Below, one piece after another: positions 1 to 7,679 of a stretch of DNA of 25,598 nucleotides. The notes beneath the pieces are model-generated. The model made no database searches, was not told where the DNA came from, and saw only the letters and a program-made list of their open reading frames with translations. The position numbers and the translations under genes were made by a program. The stretch lies in assembly GCA_913030785.1 (NCBI GenBank), contig CAJWER010000009.1:1-25598 (forward strand), read 5' to 3'. This stretch comes from an uncultured Chloroflexota bacterium. Lineage in GTDB: Bacteria > Chloroflexota > Dehalococcoidia > Lucifugimonadales > CAJWER01. The first letter of the stretch is position 1. The number at the start of each line of letters is the position of its first letter.

Positions 1-1824
1 CGGTCCGTCCCCGGGTTTCCAGAGTGTGGACAGAGTCTTGGCCCGCAGACCAGGCAGGTCCAGGCCCTTGATCTTCTCCAGGTCGGTGTTGGTGAGTACA
101 GGCTCGTTCAACTTGAGGCGGCGGCACTGCTCAGCGGTCTCGTCGAACAGATTGCCTTCGGCCCCGAGGAAGGTCTCCACGGAAGTGACTAGCTCCTCGC
201 GGATGGCGTCAAGCGGCGGGTTGCTGACCTGGGCAAAATGCTGTTTGAAGTATCCGAAAAGCAGCGGGGATTGGTCGGAGAAGACGGCAAGAGGGGCATC
301 GTTGCCCATCGAACCCACTGGCTCCTTGCCCGTCGCACCCATCGGACTGATGATAATGCCAAAGTCTTCACGCGTATAGCCGAATGCCCGATGCCTCGCG
401 GCCAGAGTCTCAAAGTCGCTAGGGGTCACCTGCGGTGGTTCCGGCAGATCGTCCATCGAGACCTTGTTCTCCGAAAGCCACTGGCCATACGGCTGCATGG
501 CGGACAGCGAGGCCTTGATCTCATCATCGTCGACCAGACGGCCCTCCTCCGTATCCAGCATGAACATCCTGCCCGGCTGGATTCGCCACTTGTAAAGGAC
601 CTTCTCAGGCGGGACGTCGAGTACGCCGGTCTCGGAGGCCATCACCAGCAGGCCGTCAGTGGTCACCAGGTAGCGACAGGGTCGCAGACCGTTGCGGTCC
701 AGGATGCCGCACACCTTCTTGCCGTCAGTACCGATGACAAGGGCCGGTCCGTCCCAGGGCTCCATGAGGGCTGAGTGGTACTCGTAGAAGTCCTTCTTGG
801 CCTGGTCCATGGGGATGTGGTCGGCCCAAGCCTCTGGAATCAGCATCATCATCGCGTGGGGCAGCGATCTGCCTGTGGCGAGGAGCAGTTCCAGGACGTT
901 ATCTAGCGTGGAAGTGTCGCTCTGGCCAGCGCTGACGACGGGTCGCAGCTTCTCCATGTCGTCGTTCAGGATTGGTGACGACAGCCTGGGCTCGCGCGCC
1001 ATCATCCAGTTAATATTTCCGCGCAGGGTGTTGATTTCGCCGTTGTGGATGACGAGTCTGTATGGGTGCGCTAGCCGCCACGTGCCCAGCGTGTTGGTGC
1101 TGAACCTCGAGTGGACCATGGCGAAGGCGCTCTTCAATGACGGCTCGCTCAAGTCATGGTAAAAGTCTTCGAGCTGCTCCGCCTTGACCAGACCCTTGTA
1201 CACGACCCGGTTGGACGAGAGGCTGCAGACGTAGAACTCGTCCGCTTCCTTGAGGCCCATGGCCGGAACCGCCGACTCGATCTGACGCCTCAGCACGAAG
1301 AGCTTTAGTTCGAAGGAGTAGCCGGGCGGTAGCGGCGCATCGAGCGCTACGAAAAACTGCCTCATGAACGGCTGCATGCGCGCGGCCAGCACTCCGATGG
1401 CGGTTGGATCTGTTGGCACGTCACGCCAGCCCAGGAAGGACAGCCCCTCGCGAGCTACTACACCCTCTATCGCGGTCTCGCAGGCGTCGCGGACCCCAGC
1501 ATCCATGGGCAAAAACACATTGGCTACGCCATAGACGCCCTCGTCTGGCAGCGAGAACCCGAGCGCGGCGGATTCTGCCTTGAAGAATTCATGCGGCAAC
1601 TGCAGCATTAGGCCAGCGCCGTCGCCGGTCTCCGGATCGGCGCCCTCAGCGCCACGGTGTCCGAGGTTAATTAGGACTTCAAGCCCCTGCCTGATGATTT
1701 CGTGCGAGCGGGTCCCATCGATGTTGGCGACCAGGCCGACGCCGCAGGCCGAGTGCTCGAACTGCGGATCGTACAGACCCTGTTTCTCGGGGACCGGAAG
1801 GCCTGGAAATCTATAACTAATCAC
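1..1824 (-). CDS. gltB: Glutamate synthase large subunit, N-terminal part (cut by window edge)
   Basis: Reading the minus strand gives a continuous frame of 608 codons with no stop before the left edge. The N-terminus contains GLYDPQFEHSACGVGLVANI, the class II glutamine amidotransferase start of glutamate synthase. The Cys in SACGVG (residue 27) should be the nucleophile exposed after propeptide removal; it releases ammonia from glutamine. Downstream are GHRGAEGADPETGDGAG, a GAMGSDAPLAVFSDQSPLL stretch, and near the edge EPVLTNTDLEKIKGLDLPG, which is the start of the central domain. The FMN and iron-sulfur part lies outside the window (family length about 1500 residues). No ATG is available: an in-frame TAG at 1849-1851 leaves GTG at 1824 (GGAG 11 nt upstream, preferred) or GTG at 1833. 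The gene is divergent from mutS. The family makes glutamate from glutamine and 2-oxoglutarate in the cytoplasm. Confidence 0.95.
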   Translation of the reverse strand, partial: MISYRFPGLPVPEKQGLYDPQFEHSACGVGLVANIDGTRSHEIIRQGLEVLINLGHRGAEGADPETGDGAGLMLQLPHEFFKAESAALGFSLPDEGVYGVANVFLPMDAGVRDACETAIEGVVAREGLSFLGWRDVPTDPTAIGVLAARMQPFMRQFFVALDAPLPPGYSFELKLFVLRRQIESAVPAMGLKEADEFYVCSLSSNRVVYKGLVKAEQLEDFYHDLSEPSLKSAFAMVHSRFSTNTLGTWRLAHPYRLVIHNGEINTLRGNINWMMAREPRLSSPILNDDMEKLRPVVSAGQSDTSTLDNVLELLLATGRSLPHAMMMLIPEAWADHIPMDQAKKDFYEYHSALMEPWDGPALVIGTDGKKVCGILDRNGLRPCRYLVTTDGLLVMASETGVLDVPPEKVLYKWRIQPGRMFMLDTEEGRLVDDDEIKASLSAMQPYGQWLSENKVSMDDLPEPPQVTPSDFETLAARHRAFGYTREDFGIIISPMGATGKEPVGSMGNDAPLAVFSDQSPLLFGYFKQHFAQVSNPPLDAIREELVTSVETFLGAEGNLFDETAEQCRRLKLNEPVLTNTDLEKIKGLDLPGLRAKTLSTLWKPGDGP

Positions 1825-2054
1825 GAAGGGCACATCTCCACACCGACGCTACCTCTCACCTGCGCAAATAAAAACACCGCGAATGAGCGATGTCTTGCCG
1901 ATGGCAGGCACACCGAGCGGGGCGACACCTGCACTATGATTTGTGAATCATGTAACACTCGGAACGAAGCCCAAAGAATAGCACAAGTACACCTCACGCT
2001 AAAGGGGGGTGCCGGTGCTGCGCACTCTCACGTTTGAGGGCCGGGCAGGCTGAG

Positions 2055-2142
2055 TGGTGCTGCGCACGCTTAGAATGGAGAGGTTGCGCACGCCGAGCGT
2101 GGTCTATGCACGTTTCCGCCGGGTGTGCAGAGGGGTGGGGCC
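2055..2142 (+). repeat. Dispersed intergenic repeat, degenerate copy upstream of mutS
   Basis: GGTGCTGCGCACGC at 2056-2069 and GTGTGCAGAGGGG at 2122-2134 match the 5' module and first-hairpin module of the better-preserved copies at 15586-15740 and 22497-22640. The second hairpin (TGAGGG/CCCTCA) and the pyrimidine tail are missing. A further GGTGCTGCGCAC lies at about 2013. This looks like a decayed or partial copy. Confidence 0.45.
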
Positions 2143-2194
2143 ACACCACAGCCGAAGAGTGTTCGAGAACCTTCCCGCCACAACACACCTCCGC

Positions 2195-2200
2195 TACAAT
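2195..2200 (+). promoter_or_regulatory. Candidate -10 box for mutS, implying a very short or absent leader
   Basis: TACAAT differs from TATAAT at one position and ends 9 bases before the ATG at 2210. No Shine-Dalgarno sequence precedes that ATG. The -35 region (about 2172-2177, TTCCCG) is poor. If the box is used, transcription would begin at or within a few bases of the start codon, giving a leaderless mRNA. This is a motif match only. Confidence 0.35.
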
Positions 2201-2209
2201 GACCACACG

Positions 2210-4804
2210 ATGACTACCCCCGCACGGCGGCAGTACCTTCGTATTAAGAAAGAGCACCCAGGAGAGGTTCTCCTGTTCCGCATGGGGGACTTCTACGAGA
2301 CCTTTGACGACGACGCTCGAACTATATCGCGGGAGCTTGAGATCGCCCTCACGTCGAGAGAGATGGGCAAGGAGCGGAGGATACCCCTCGCCGGCATCCC
2401 GTACCACGCCCTGGAGCCCTACCTTGCCCGGCTAATCAACAAAGGCTACAAGGTCGCCATATGTGAGCAGACCAGCGATCCCGCGAGCTCCAAAGGGATC
2501 GTCGACAGGGAGGTGGTCCGGGTGGTGACTCCCGGCACCGTCGTCGAGGAGTCCATTCTGGACGGCAAGGCGAACAACTACCTGGCCGCCGTTGTCGTCG
2601 ACGATACAGAGGCCGGGCTGGCCTTTGTAGATATCACCACCAGCGAGTTTGCTACTGGCCAGTTCCCGAAGCACAACCTGGCCTCTGAGTTGGGGCGCCT
2701 GGCTCCTGCCGAGTTGCTTGTGCCACATGAACAGGAGGCATCGCCCGTCGAGCAAGGTGTGATGGTGACACCTGTGGACGCTGATTTCTTCCACCTGGAG
2801 TGGGCAACCGAAAACCTGTTGAAACACTTCGGAGTCGCCTCCCTCGAGGCCTTCGGCTGCGACAAGCTGCCCCTTGCGGCAAGGGCGGCTGGGGCAATCG
2901 TCGACTACCTGGAAGGGCACCAGCGAACCGCGCTCCCTCAGATCACGTCCCTCTACACCTATCACTCTGGGGCCCACATGGTGCTGGACCCGCAGACCAC
3001 CCGGAACCTGGAGATATTCGCGGGTGGGCGCGGTGACGATCCCAACGCGTCACTGCTGTCAGTCCTGGACTCGACCCGCACCGCAATGGGCGGCAGGCTG
3101 CTGCGAGGCTGGCTTTCGAGGCCCCTGATGGACTTGGAGGCATTGGAGGAGCGGCAGGATGCCGTGTCTTGGTTCGTACATTCCGCGATGCGTCGGGGAC
3201 GTGTGGTCGCCATTCTGGACTCGATTTCAGACCTTGAGCGACTCACGAATAGGGTGAGGGGCAATACGGCCACGCCTCGCGACCTCTTAGCGCTGGGCCG
3301 CAGCCTTGAGGCTGCGCCGCAGCTCCGCGGGGTGATGGAGGAGGACGAGGACGCCCCCCAGGTCGCCTGGCTATCCAAAGGAATAGAGGACAACCATGAG
3401 GTCGCCGAATTACTGCGTGCCGCTATTGAGGACGACCCACCGGCCTCGTTGAGCGATGGTGGAGTGATACGACGAGGCTTCTCGACGGACCTCGATACTT
3501 TGCGTGACTCGTCGCGGAGCGCCCAGGCGTATATTGCAGGCCTGGAGACCACGGAGCGTGAGCGGACCGGCATCAGCTCTCTGAAGGTCGGTTACAACAG
3601 GGTATTCGGCTACTATATCGAGGTTAGTAAGACGAATGCCTCGAAGGTGCCGGAGGAGTACATCAGGCGTCAGACCCTGGTCGGCGGAGAGCGATACATC
3701 ACGCCTGAGATGAAGGAGTACGAGTCCAGGGTCGTTAGCGCACAGGAGCGTATCATCGAGCTGGAGTCGACGCTGTTTCGCCAGGTGTGCCAGCAGGCTG
3801 GCGACGGCGGGGCAGGGATCATGGCCACTGCCGGGGCTATCGCCAGGACCGATGTACTTTGTTCACTCGGCGAGGTGGCGTCGCGAAACGCCTACATCAG
3901 GCCGAAAATGGACGATAGCGGAGTGATCGATGTAACCAAAGCGCGTCACCCAGTGGTGGAGCGTACGTTGCCATCGGGAGCCTTTGTCCCCAACGATGTG
4001 TGCCTGGACGTTGACGACGAGCAGCTTATCGTGCTCACAGGCCCCAACATGTCGGGCAAATCCACCTTCATTCGCCAGGTGGCGATCATCACGCTTATGG
4101 CCCAGGTCGGTAGTTTTGTGCCCGCGGAGGCGGCAACCATTGGGGTGGTGGATCGAATATTCACTCGTATCGGACTACAGGACGACCTGTTTGTAGGGCA
4201 GTCCACGTTTATGGTGGAGATGGTCGAAACGGCCACGATACTCAACCACGCCACGTCGCGTTCCCTGGTCGTACTGGACGAGATAGGCAGGGGTACCAGC
4301 ACCTACGACGGCCTGGCTATTGCCAGGTCGGTGGCAGAGTACATCCACAGCCACCCACGGCTGGGATGCCGCACCTTGTTCGCCACCCACTACCACGAGT
4401 TAACGGCACTGGCCGGGACTCTGCCGCGGGTACGTAATTTCAACGTCGCCGTGTCAGAGGACAAGGGCGATGTTGTGTTCCTGCGGCGCATCGTTCCCGG
4501 GGGGGCAGACAAGAGCTATGGTGTGCACGTCGCGCGCATAGCAGGTCTTCCAGGTGCAGTCGTCAACAGGGCCTGGGAGGTGCTGAGCGACCTCGAAAGG
4601 GGCGCATCTGAGCCGAGAGTAGAAGAGGACGAGAGCGCCGGGAAACCCGATCTTGGGGACGGCGTTAGGCCATTGCAACTCCCCCTTCTATCCACAACCC
4701 ATCCAGCCATCTCAGGCCTGCTGGCCCTGGACATCGCGTCGATGACGCCTCTGGAAGCGATCACCGCCCTGTACGAACTCCAGAAGCAGGCGGAAGCTGA
4801 CTAG
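2210..4804 (+). CDS. mutS: DNA mismatch repair protein MutS
   Basis: The 864-residue protein is close to the usual MutS length (E. coli 853). The N-terminal mismatch-recognition domain carries the Phe-X-Glu signature as DFYE, F28-E30. The connector, lever and clamp domains follow. The ATPase domain has the Walker A motif GPNMSGKST (611-619), the Walker B/signature DEIGRGTST (690-698) and FATHYHEL shortly after. MutS binds mispaired or looped bases and recruits MutL using ATP. The frame is open 52 codons further upstream, but that stretch crosses a repeat element and has no family similarity. The ATG at 2210 begins MTTPARRQYL, as expected for MutS. No Shine-Dalgarno is visible. The stop lies 2 bases from the stop of the convergent zinc-ribbon gene. 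No mutL is in the window. Confidence 0.97.
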   Translation: MTTPARRQYLRIKKEHPGEVLLFRMGDFYETFDDDARTISRELEIALTSREMGKERRIPLAGIPYHALEPYLARLINKGYKVAICEQTSDPASSKGIVDREVVRVVTPGTVVEESILDGKANNYLAAVVVDDTEAGLAFVDITTSEFATGQFPKHNLASELGRLAPAELLVPHEQEASPVEQGVMVTPVDADFFHLEWATENLLKHFGVASLEAFGCDKLPLAARAAGAIVDYLEGHQRTALPQITSLYTYHSGAHMVLDPQTTRNLEIFAGGRGDDPNASLLSVLDSTRTAMGGRLLRGWLSRPLMDLEALEERQDAVSWFVHSAMRRGRVVAILDSISDLERLTNRVRGNTATPRDLLALGRSLEAAPQLRGVMEEDEDAPQVAWLSKGIEDNHEVAELLRAAIEDDPPASLSDGGVIRRGFSTDLDTLRDSSRSAQAYIAGLETTERERTGISSLKVGYNRVFGYYIEVSKTNASKVPEEYIRRQTLVGGERYITPEMKEYESRVVSAQERIIELESTLFRQVCQQAGDGGAGIMATAGAIARTDVLCSLGEVASRNAYIRPKMDDSGVIDVTKARHPVVERTLPSGAFVPNDVCLDVDDEQLIVLTGPNMSGKSTFIRQVAIITLMAQVGSFVPAEAATIGVVDRIFTRIGLQDDLFVGQSTFMVEMVETATILNHATSRSLVVLDEIGRGTSTYDGLAIARSVAEYIHSHPRLGCRTLFATHYHELTALAGTLPRVRNFNVAVSEDKGDVVFLRRIVPGGADKSYGVHVARIAGLPGAVVNRAWEVLSDLERGASEPRVEEDESAGKPDLGDGVRPLQLPLLSTTHPAISGLLALDIASMTPLEAITALYELQKQAEAD

Positions 4805-4806
4805 AC

Positions 4807-4965
4807 TCAGGCAGTGCGTCTCGATGCGGCGGCCGGCTTCTTCTCTTCCACGATGTCTGGGTAGGTGACGGACCCGCAGCCTAGAAAGATGACATACCAG
4901 CCATACATGTCTTGCTCAAGCGATCGGTCCCCGGAGCATATCTGGCACGACTTGAAGTAGATCAT
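4807..4965 (-). CDS. Small zinc-ribbon-like protein (52 aa), paralogue of the protein at 20574
   Basis: From the ATG at 4965 this encodes MIYFKSCQICSGD..DMYGWY..LGCG. It aligns without gaps to the product at 20574-20756 over the first 31 residues, with 16 identical positions including C7, C10, G12, D13, D19, Y21, G22 and C30. The fourth metal ligand, C27 in the paralogue, is Phe here, so only three Cys remain. The start is supported by GAGGTG four bases upstream and by the paralogue's N-terminus; the frame is open 28 codons further up without support. The tail is Lys/Ala/Arg-rich. It converges on mutS with a 2-base gap. Function is unknown; a nucleic-acid or protein-binding zinc ribbon is an inference from size and Cys spacing. 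Confidence 0.7.
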   Translation of the reverse strand: MIYFKSCQICSGDRSLEQDMYGWYVIFLGCGSVTYPDIVEEKKPAAASRRTA

Positions 4966-5329
4966 ACGGCACCTCGTGTGACGGGGTTTGGCGGGAGTCA
5001 CCGGGCCATACCCGGGACAGATGTCCAGACACAGGATCCGGTGCTCCACTGTGCCATCGTATCCAGCATCGTGCCTGGGCTTAATGTGGTCAGCCCCTAT
5101 GTTTCATGCGTCCACTCTGGGAGAGGGCCGCGTTTCACTCTCATCCAATGTGGTCGTAGCCACCCACACAAAAGCGCAACGATTCTGTTGGGGACTACGG
5201 ACCCTATCTGCCGAAGTCGAATCGAGCGACGGACACAATGCCAAGGTTGCTAGAAGGCGGTTGGCGATGTCAGAGTGACTATTCATCTACAACGCAATTG
5301 GGGTGGTCTGGCCATCGGGGTTAGAACGC

Positions 5330-5364
5330 AAAATGGGTGCGAGGGCCTGAGCCCTCGCACCCAT
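5330..5364 (-). terminator. Perfect 14-bp hairpin, possible terminator of the minus-strand metF-like transcript
   Basis: ATGGGTGCGAGGGC (5333-5346) pairs perfectly with 5351-5364 around a CTGA loop. On the minus strand the stem is followed by TTTGCGTTCT, a weak U-tract, about 280 bases after the metF-like stop at 5643. On the plus strand no U-tract follows. A terminator is the simplest reading, but the short U-run also allows a structured small RNA. Confidence 0.45.
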
Positions 5365-5385
5365 AAGAATGAGGAGTTGTATCTT

Positions 5386-5414
5386 TTGAATGCGGCCAGT
5401 TTATAGGTTATAAA
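5386..5414 (+). promoter_or_regulatory. Candidate sigma70-type promoter
   Basis: TTGAAT (5386-5391), a 17-base spacer and TATAAA (5409-5414) lie in a locally A/T-rich segment of otherwise G/C-rich DNA. The start point would fall near 5421, just ahead of the short frame at 5440. A motif match only. Confidence 0.35.
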
Positions 5415-5439
5415 AACGAATTGTATTCGTACATCCAAG

Positions 5440-5625
5440 ATGGAGCGCCGCGCAGAAATTCGTTCGAACGTAGCTGAAGTGGGCTCTTGGCAGCGGCACA
5501 TTGAGACCATATGTCAGCACATCGTGGGGAAGGCGGCACAGCCGCTTCGGACACGATCTGAGGACTGGGTGTGCATCGCCGAGGTGGTGGGACGGAAGGA
5601 TGGGAGCGGTCGGAAAAGCGACTAG
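5440..5625 (+). CDS. Possible small protein (61 aa), weak support
   Basis: The frame MERRAEIRSNVAEVGSWQRH.. begins 19 bases after the predicted start point of the promoter at 5386-5414. There is no Shine-Dalgarno sequence and no recognised domain. Third-position G+C is about two thirds, not clearly different from background. It ends 18 bases before the stop of the convergent metF-like gene. Its only positive evidence is the promoter-like segment, so it could equally be an untranslated RNA or nothing. Confidence 0.2.
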   Translation: MERRAEIRSNVAEVGSWQRHIETICQHIVGKAAQPLRTRSEDWVCIAEVVGRKDGSGRKSD

Positions 5626-5642
5626 CCATTGCCCGCCAGGAA

Positions 5643-6509
5643 CTATCCCCGGTACGACTGTATGACGCTGGCGGCGGCCTCGTAGTCTCGACGACCGCCC
5701 TTCATGATCGGCGGTACCAGATAGATCGATCGGATGCCCGCGGAAACAAAGTCGTTCAGGAGCTTCGACGCTATATCCTCGCCGGTCCGGCCGTGGGACA
5801 GATCATCTGTGACCCAGCCCGGGATATCTCCAAACACAATGCTGTCTGGCGCCATTACCTGCAGGCCACAAAAAATGGGTGGTGCCAGGGCTTCTCCGTA
5901 GGCGCGCTCATACCCTTCGAGAAAATCTGAAAGACGCCCGGGATCGAAGATCGGCTGCATGAGGAAGAACGTGGCCCCAGATTCGGCCTTACGCCGCGTG
6001 AGCCTGGTTTCGCGCTCGAGGTCGTGAGAGAGGTCTATAGCTGCACCGGCGCAGAGGCTGGTGGGCGATCGCAACTTGCGGCCCCGATAGTCGAGGCCCT
6101 GGTTCATCGAACCGATTGCGCCCAGCAACTCTGTCGGCTTGAAGTCGTCGACAGACTTAACAGACGCCAACTCCTTCTCGGTGAAGGGGTCTCCCCCGAC
6201 GACAAGGACGTTCTGCAGTCCCATGAGGTCCGCGCCAAGCAGCAGGCTCTCGGCAGCCACTTTGTTCATGTCCCGTGTCGCCAGGGCGAACAGCACATCT
6301 TGCGCGGCATTCGCCTGAATCCAACTTGCGGCCAAGGTCGAGTTGACCCTCGTCGACTTGCCGGGGTTGTAGGCGACCGAGATGAAGTCCGCCCCGATTT
6401 GTTGGGCGCCTTCTAGCAGGGCAGGGTCGGATCCCCGGGGTGGCGAAAAGTCGCATATAAACACGACCGCGTCCCGGTCCTGGTCCCGCTTTTCGGCGAT
6501 CGTAGTCAT
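5643..6509 (-). CDS. Methylenetetrahydrofolate reductase family protein (MetF-like)
   Basis: The 288-residue protein has the MetF TIM-barrel pattern. It shows CDFSPPRGSDP (19-29), ADFISVAYNPGKS (about 40-52), the folate/flavin strand LFALATRDMN (73-82), NVLVVGGDP (100-108, whose Asp corresponds to the flavin-contacting Asp of E. coli MetF) and SGATFFLMQPIFDP (177-190). The family reduces 5,10-methylene-THF to 5-methyl-THF with FAD, feeding methionine synthesis or C1 metabolism. At the position of the usual catalytic Glu (FEFFPPK in E. coli) this protein has Asp20, so the precise reaction is uncertain. ATG 6509 is preceded by AGGA directly against the start, which is unusually close. The zinc-ribbon gene lies 133 bases upstream in the same direction. 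Confidence 0.85.
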   Translation of the reverse strand: MTTIAEKRDQDRDAVVFICDFSPPRGSDPALLEGAQQIGADFISVAYNPGKSTRVNSTLAASWIQANAAQDVLFALATRDMNKVAAESLLLGADLMGLQNVLVVGGDPFTEKELASVKSVDDFKPTELLGAIGSMNQGLDYRGRKLRSPTSLCAGAAIDLSHDLERETRLTRRKAESGATFFLMQPIFDPGRLSDFLEGYERAYGEALAPPIFCGLQVMAPDSIVFGDIPGWVTDDLSHGRTGEDIASKLLNDFVSAGIRSIYLVPPIMKGGRRDYEAAASVIQSYRG

Positions 6510-6642
6510 TCCTGCTAACTCGCCAGTGGCGCGCGAGTATCCTCTCCACGCCGCGGTTCTATCTACGGGGCATCATTCATGAACCCACAAAGAGTACACC
6601 CGCCCCGCAGCATAACCCCACAAAACCCGTTTGTAGCGGCGG

Positions 6643-7083
6643 CTAGCGCCAGCCTAGCATGCCGTTCTTGCGCGGGACCAGAGAAACTCTGTGGCCAACC
6701 TCGCACTTGAACCTTTGCTCTCGCGCCTCTGGGCGCTTGCCGGACAGGGACGACTCTTCCATCGACCCTTCGCAGAACGGGCACGTCACGTCGAATATGG
6801 CACGGTTGTTGTGCCGGACGAGACGCACGTGAGTGAGCTTGTCAGCCAAGTTCATGGCATCCCCGACGTACCTGACAACGTAGCGCGTTGCGGCGCTTAC
6901 GATGCTGGTGCGAGCCCACCGAGGGACGATGTCCTGGCTGTGGGTGTAGTCGGCGTAGCCACAAGTGAGGCACTGCGGCTCGTCATAACCCATAACCAGT
7001 GGCGACTTGCACCTCTGGCATTGGACCGACTCTTTTTCGGGACGCGGCGATACGACTGGCGGAGAAACATACGCGATAACCAT
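6643..7083 (-). CDS. Protein with two separated zinc-binding sites (146 aa), function unknown
   Basis: From the ATG at 7083 the protein has an N-terminal C4 ribbon (C22, C25, C38, C41; CQRC..CLTCGY) and a C-terminal site CPFC..KCEVGH (C101, C104, C127, H131). Between them is a basic helical segment rich in Arg and Val. The first pair resembles zinc ribbons of transcription-related proteins. The linker and C-terminal half are not recognised. The frame stays open to an ATG at 7224 (193 aa), but that start has no ribosome-binding site, whereas 7083 has GGGGGG five bases upstream. A promoter and two hairpins lie upstream (7227-7315). It probably lies in one transcript with the metF-like gene. A DNA- or RNA-binding role is inference. 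Confidence 0.7.
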   Translation of the reverse strand: MVIAYVSPPVVSPRPEKESVQCQRCKSPLVMGYDEPQCLTCGYADYTHSQDIVPRWARTSIVSAATRYVVRYVGDAMNLADKLTHVRLVRHNNRAIFDVTCPFCEGSMEESSLSGKRPEAREQRFKCEVGHRVSLVPRKNGMLGWR

Positions 7084-7226
7084 AGGGGCCCCCCAAAACA
7101 GCGTTGCCCGGGGTAGGACAGGGATTGACACGAGATGGACATCATCTCGCCATTGAGCCAGCGACCATTCGGCCCCCGTGTTCGCGAAGATCACGGCGGG
7201 CTGCTGAGAATAGGTGCTGATCAACG

Positions 7227-7280
7227 GGAGGGTGAGTGCGCACCCTCCGAAGGAACAATCCGTGCTTCCCCCAAAGCACG
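7227..7280 (-). promoter_or_regulatory. Two tandem hairpins in the leader of the two-site zinc-ribbon gene
   Basis: GGAGGGTG (7227-7234) pairs with CACCCTCC (7241-7248), and CGTGCTT (7261-7267) pairs with AAGCACG (7274-7280). Both stems are perfect. They fall just downstream of the candidate minus-strand promoter at 7289-7315, so they would form at the very 5' end of the transcript. On the plus strand the second hairpin is followed by TGTTGTTTTT and could also stop transcription, although no plus-strand gene ends there. Confidence 0.4.
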
Positions 7281-7288
7281 TGTTGTTT

Positions 7289-7315
7289 TTAATACATCGG
7301 CTATATGATTGTCAA
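7289..7315 (-). promoter_or_regulatory. Candidate promoter for the zinc-ribbon / metF-like genes
   Basis: On the minus strand TTGACA (7310-7315, perfect) is followed after 15 bases by TATTAA (7289-7294), preceded by TG as in an extended -10 box. The spacer is short. The segment 7280-7380 is distinctly A/T-rich. Motif match only. Confidence 0.4.
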
Positions 7316-7405
7316 GACTTTAAACAATACTTTTTCCGGAGTTTATTCGAACTTGTCCCGAATCATAGCATGGCAATCCTCGGCGGAGCCGTACTACATT
7401 GCGTG

Positions 7406-7434
7406 TTGACTGGCCTCGGGTCTGGTGCTATATT
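7406..7434 (+). promoter_or_regulatory. sigma70-type promoter for etfBA
   Basis: TTGACT (7406-7411), a 17-base spacer and TATATT (7429-7434) preceded by TGC (extended -10) form a good promoter pattern. The start point would be about 7441, giving an unusually long leader of about 240 bases before etfB. No other match of this quality was seen between here and the gene. Confidence 0.6.
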
Positions 7435-7525
7435 CGCCACGGATTTCGTATGAGGATTGGCCACTAGGCTTCAGGCGACACGTTGCAAGCGTCGTTCCGG
7501 GATCTTCCGGGGCGCGTCACCGTCG

Positions 7526-7549
7526 GGTTTCGCGGGATTCCGCGAAACC
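7526..7549 (+). other. Perfect 10-bp hairpin in the etfB leader
   Basis: GGTTTCGCGG (7526-7535) and CCGCGAAACC (7540-7549) enclose a GATT loop. No U-tract follows, so it is not a standard terminator. It lies mid-way through the predicted etfB 5' leader, whose remaining bases show no known riboswitch pattern and no convincing small frame. Confidence 0.4.
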
Positions 7550-7679
7550 AGATGCCCCCAAACATTCGTGCCATTGTGCCCGCGGCATACGAGGGCGTTT
7601 TGATGGGGCCTCTAGCTAGGGGATAGAGAAGCCAGGTTGCAGGCGGCGTGGAAACGCTGGAATGAATAAGGAGGTGGGG

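Larger units (their letters stand above)
1825..2209. promoter_or_regulatory. Divergent gltB/mutS intergenic region with a perfect inverted repeat
   Basis: This 385-base spacer separates two divergent genes, so it must hold both promoters. At 1936-1951 there is a perfect 6+4+6 inverted repeat, ATGATT-TGTG-AATCAT, about 110 bases upstream of the gltB start; its size and symmetry fit a dimeric regulator site, but no regulator can be named. The right half (2055-2142) holds a degenerate copy of the dispersed intergenic repeat described separately. I see no credible gene here. Confidence 0.4.
4966..5642. other. Long gene-poor spacer between zinc-ribbon gene and metF-like gene
   Basis: This 677-base stretch lacks a convincing conserved gene. 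Reading frames present at 4912-5286 on both strands have no recognisable domain and no ribosome-binding site. The right half holds a perfect 14-bp hairpin (5333-5364), an A/T-rich promoter-like segment (5386-5414) and a weak 61-codon frame (5440-5625), listed separately. Confidence 0.5.

Noticed and set aside
26..1162. Several plus-strand open frames across the left edge
   Set aside because: They are antisense to glutamate synthase, whose conserved motifs are read clearly from the minus strand.
2054..2209. 52-codon N-terminal extension of MutS
   Set aside because: It crosses a degenerate repeat and has no similarity to MutS, whose normal N-terminus starts at the ATG at 2210.
4912..5286. Overlapping open frames on both strands
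   Set aside because: No ribosome-binding site, no domain, Cys-rich shadow of the zinc-ribbon gene, and no coding-type third-position pattern.
7425..7619. 64-codon plus-strand frame in the etfB leader
   Set aside because: Its start overlaps the -10 box, it has no ribosome-binding site and no recognisable domain.
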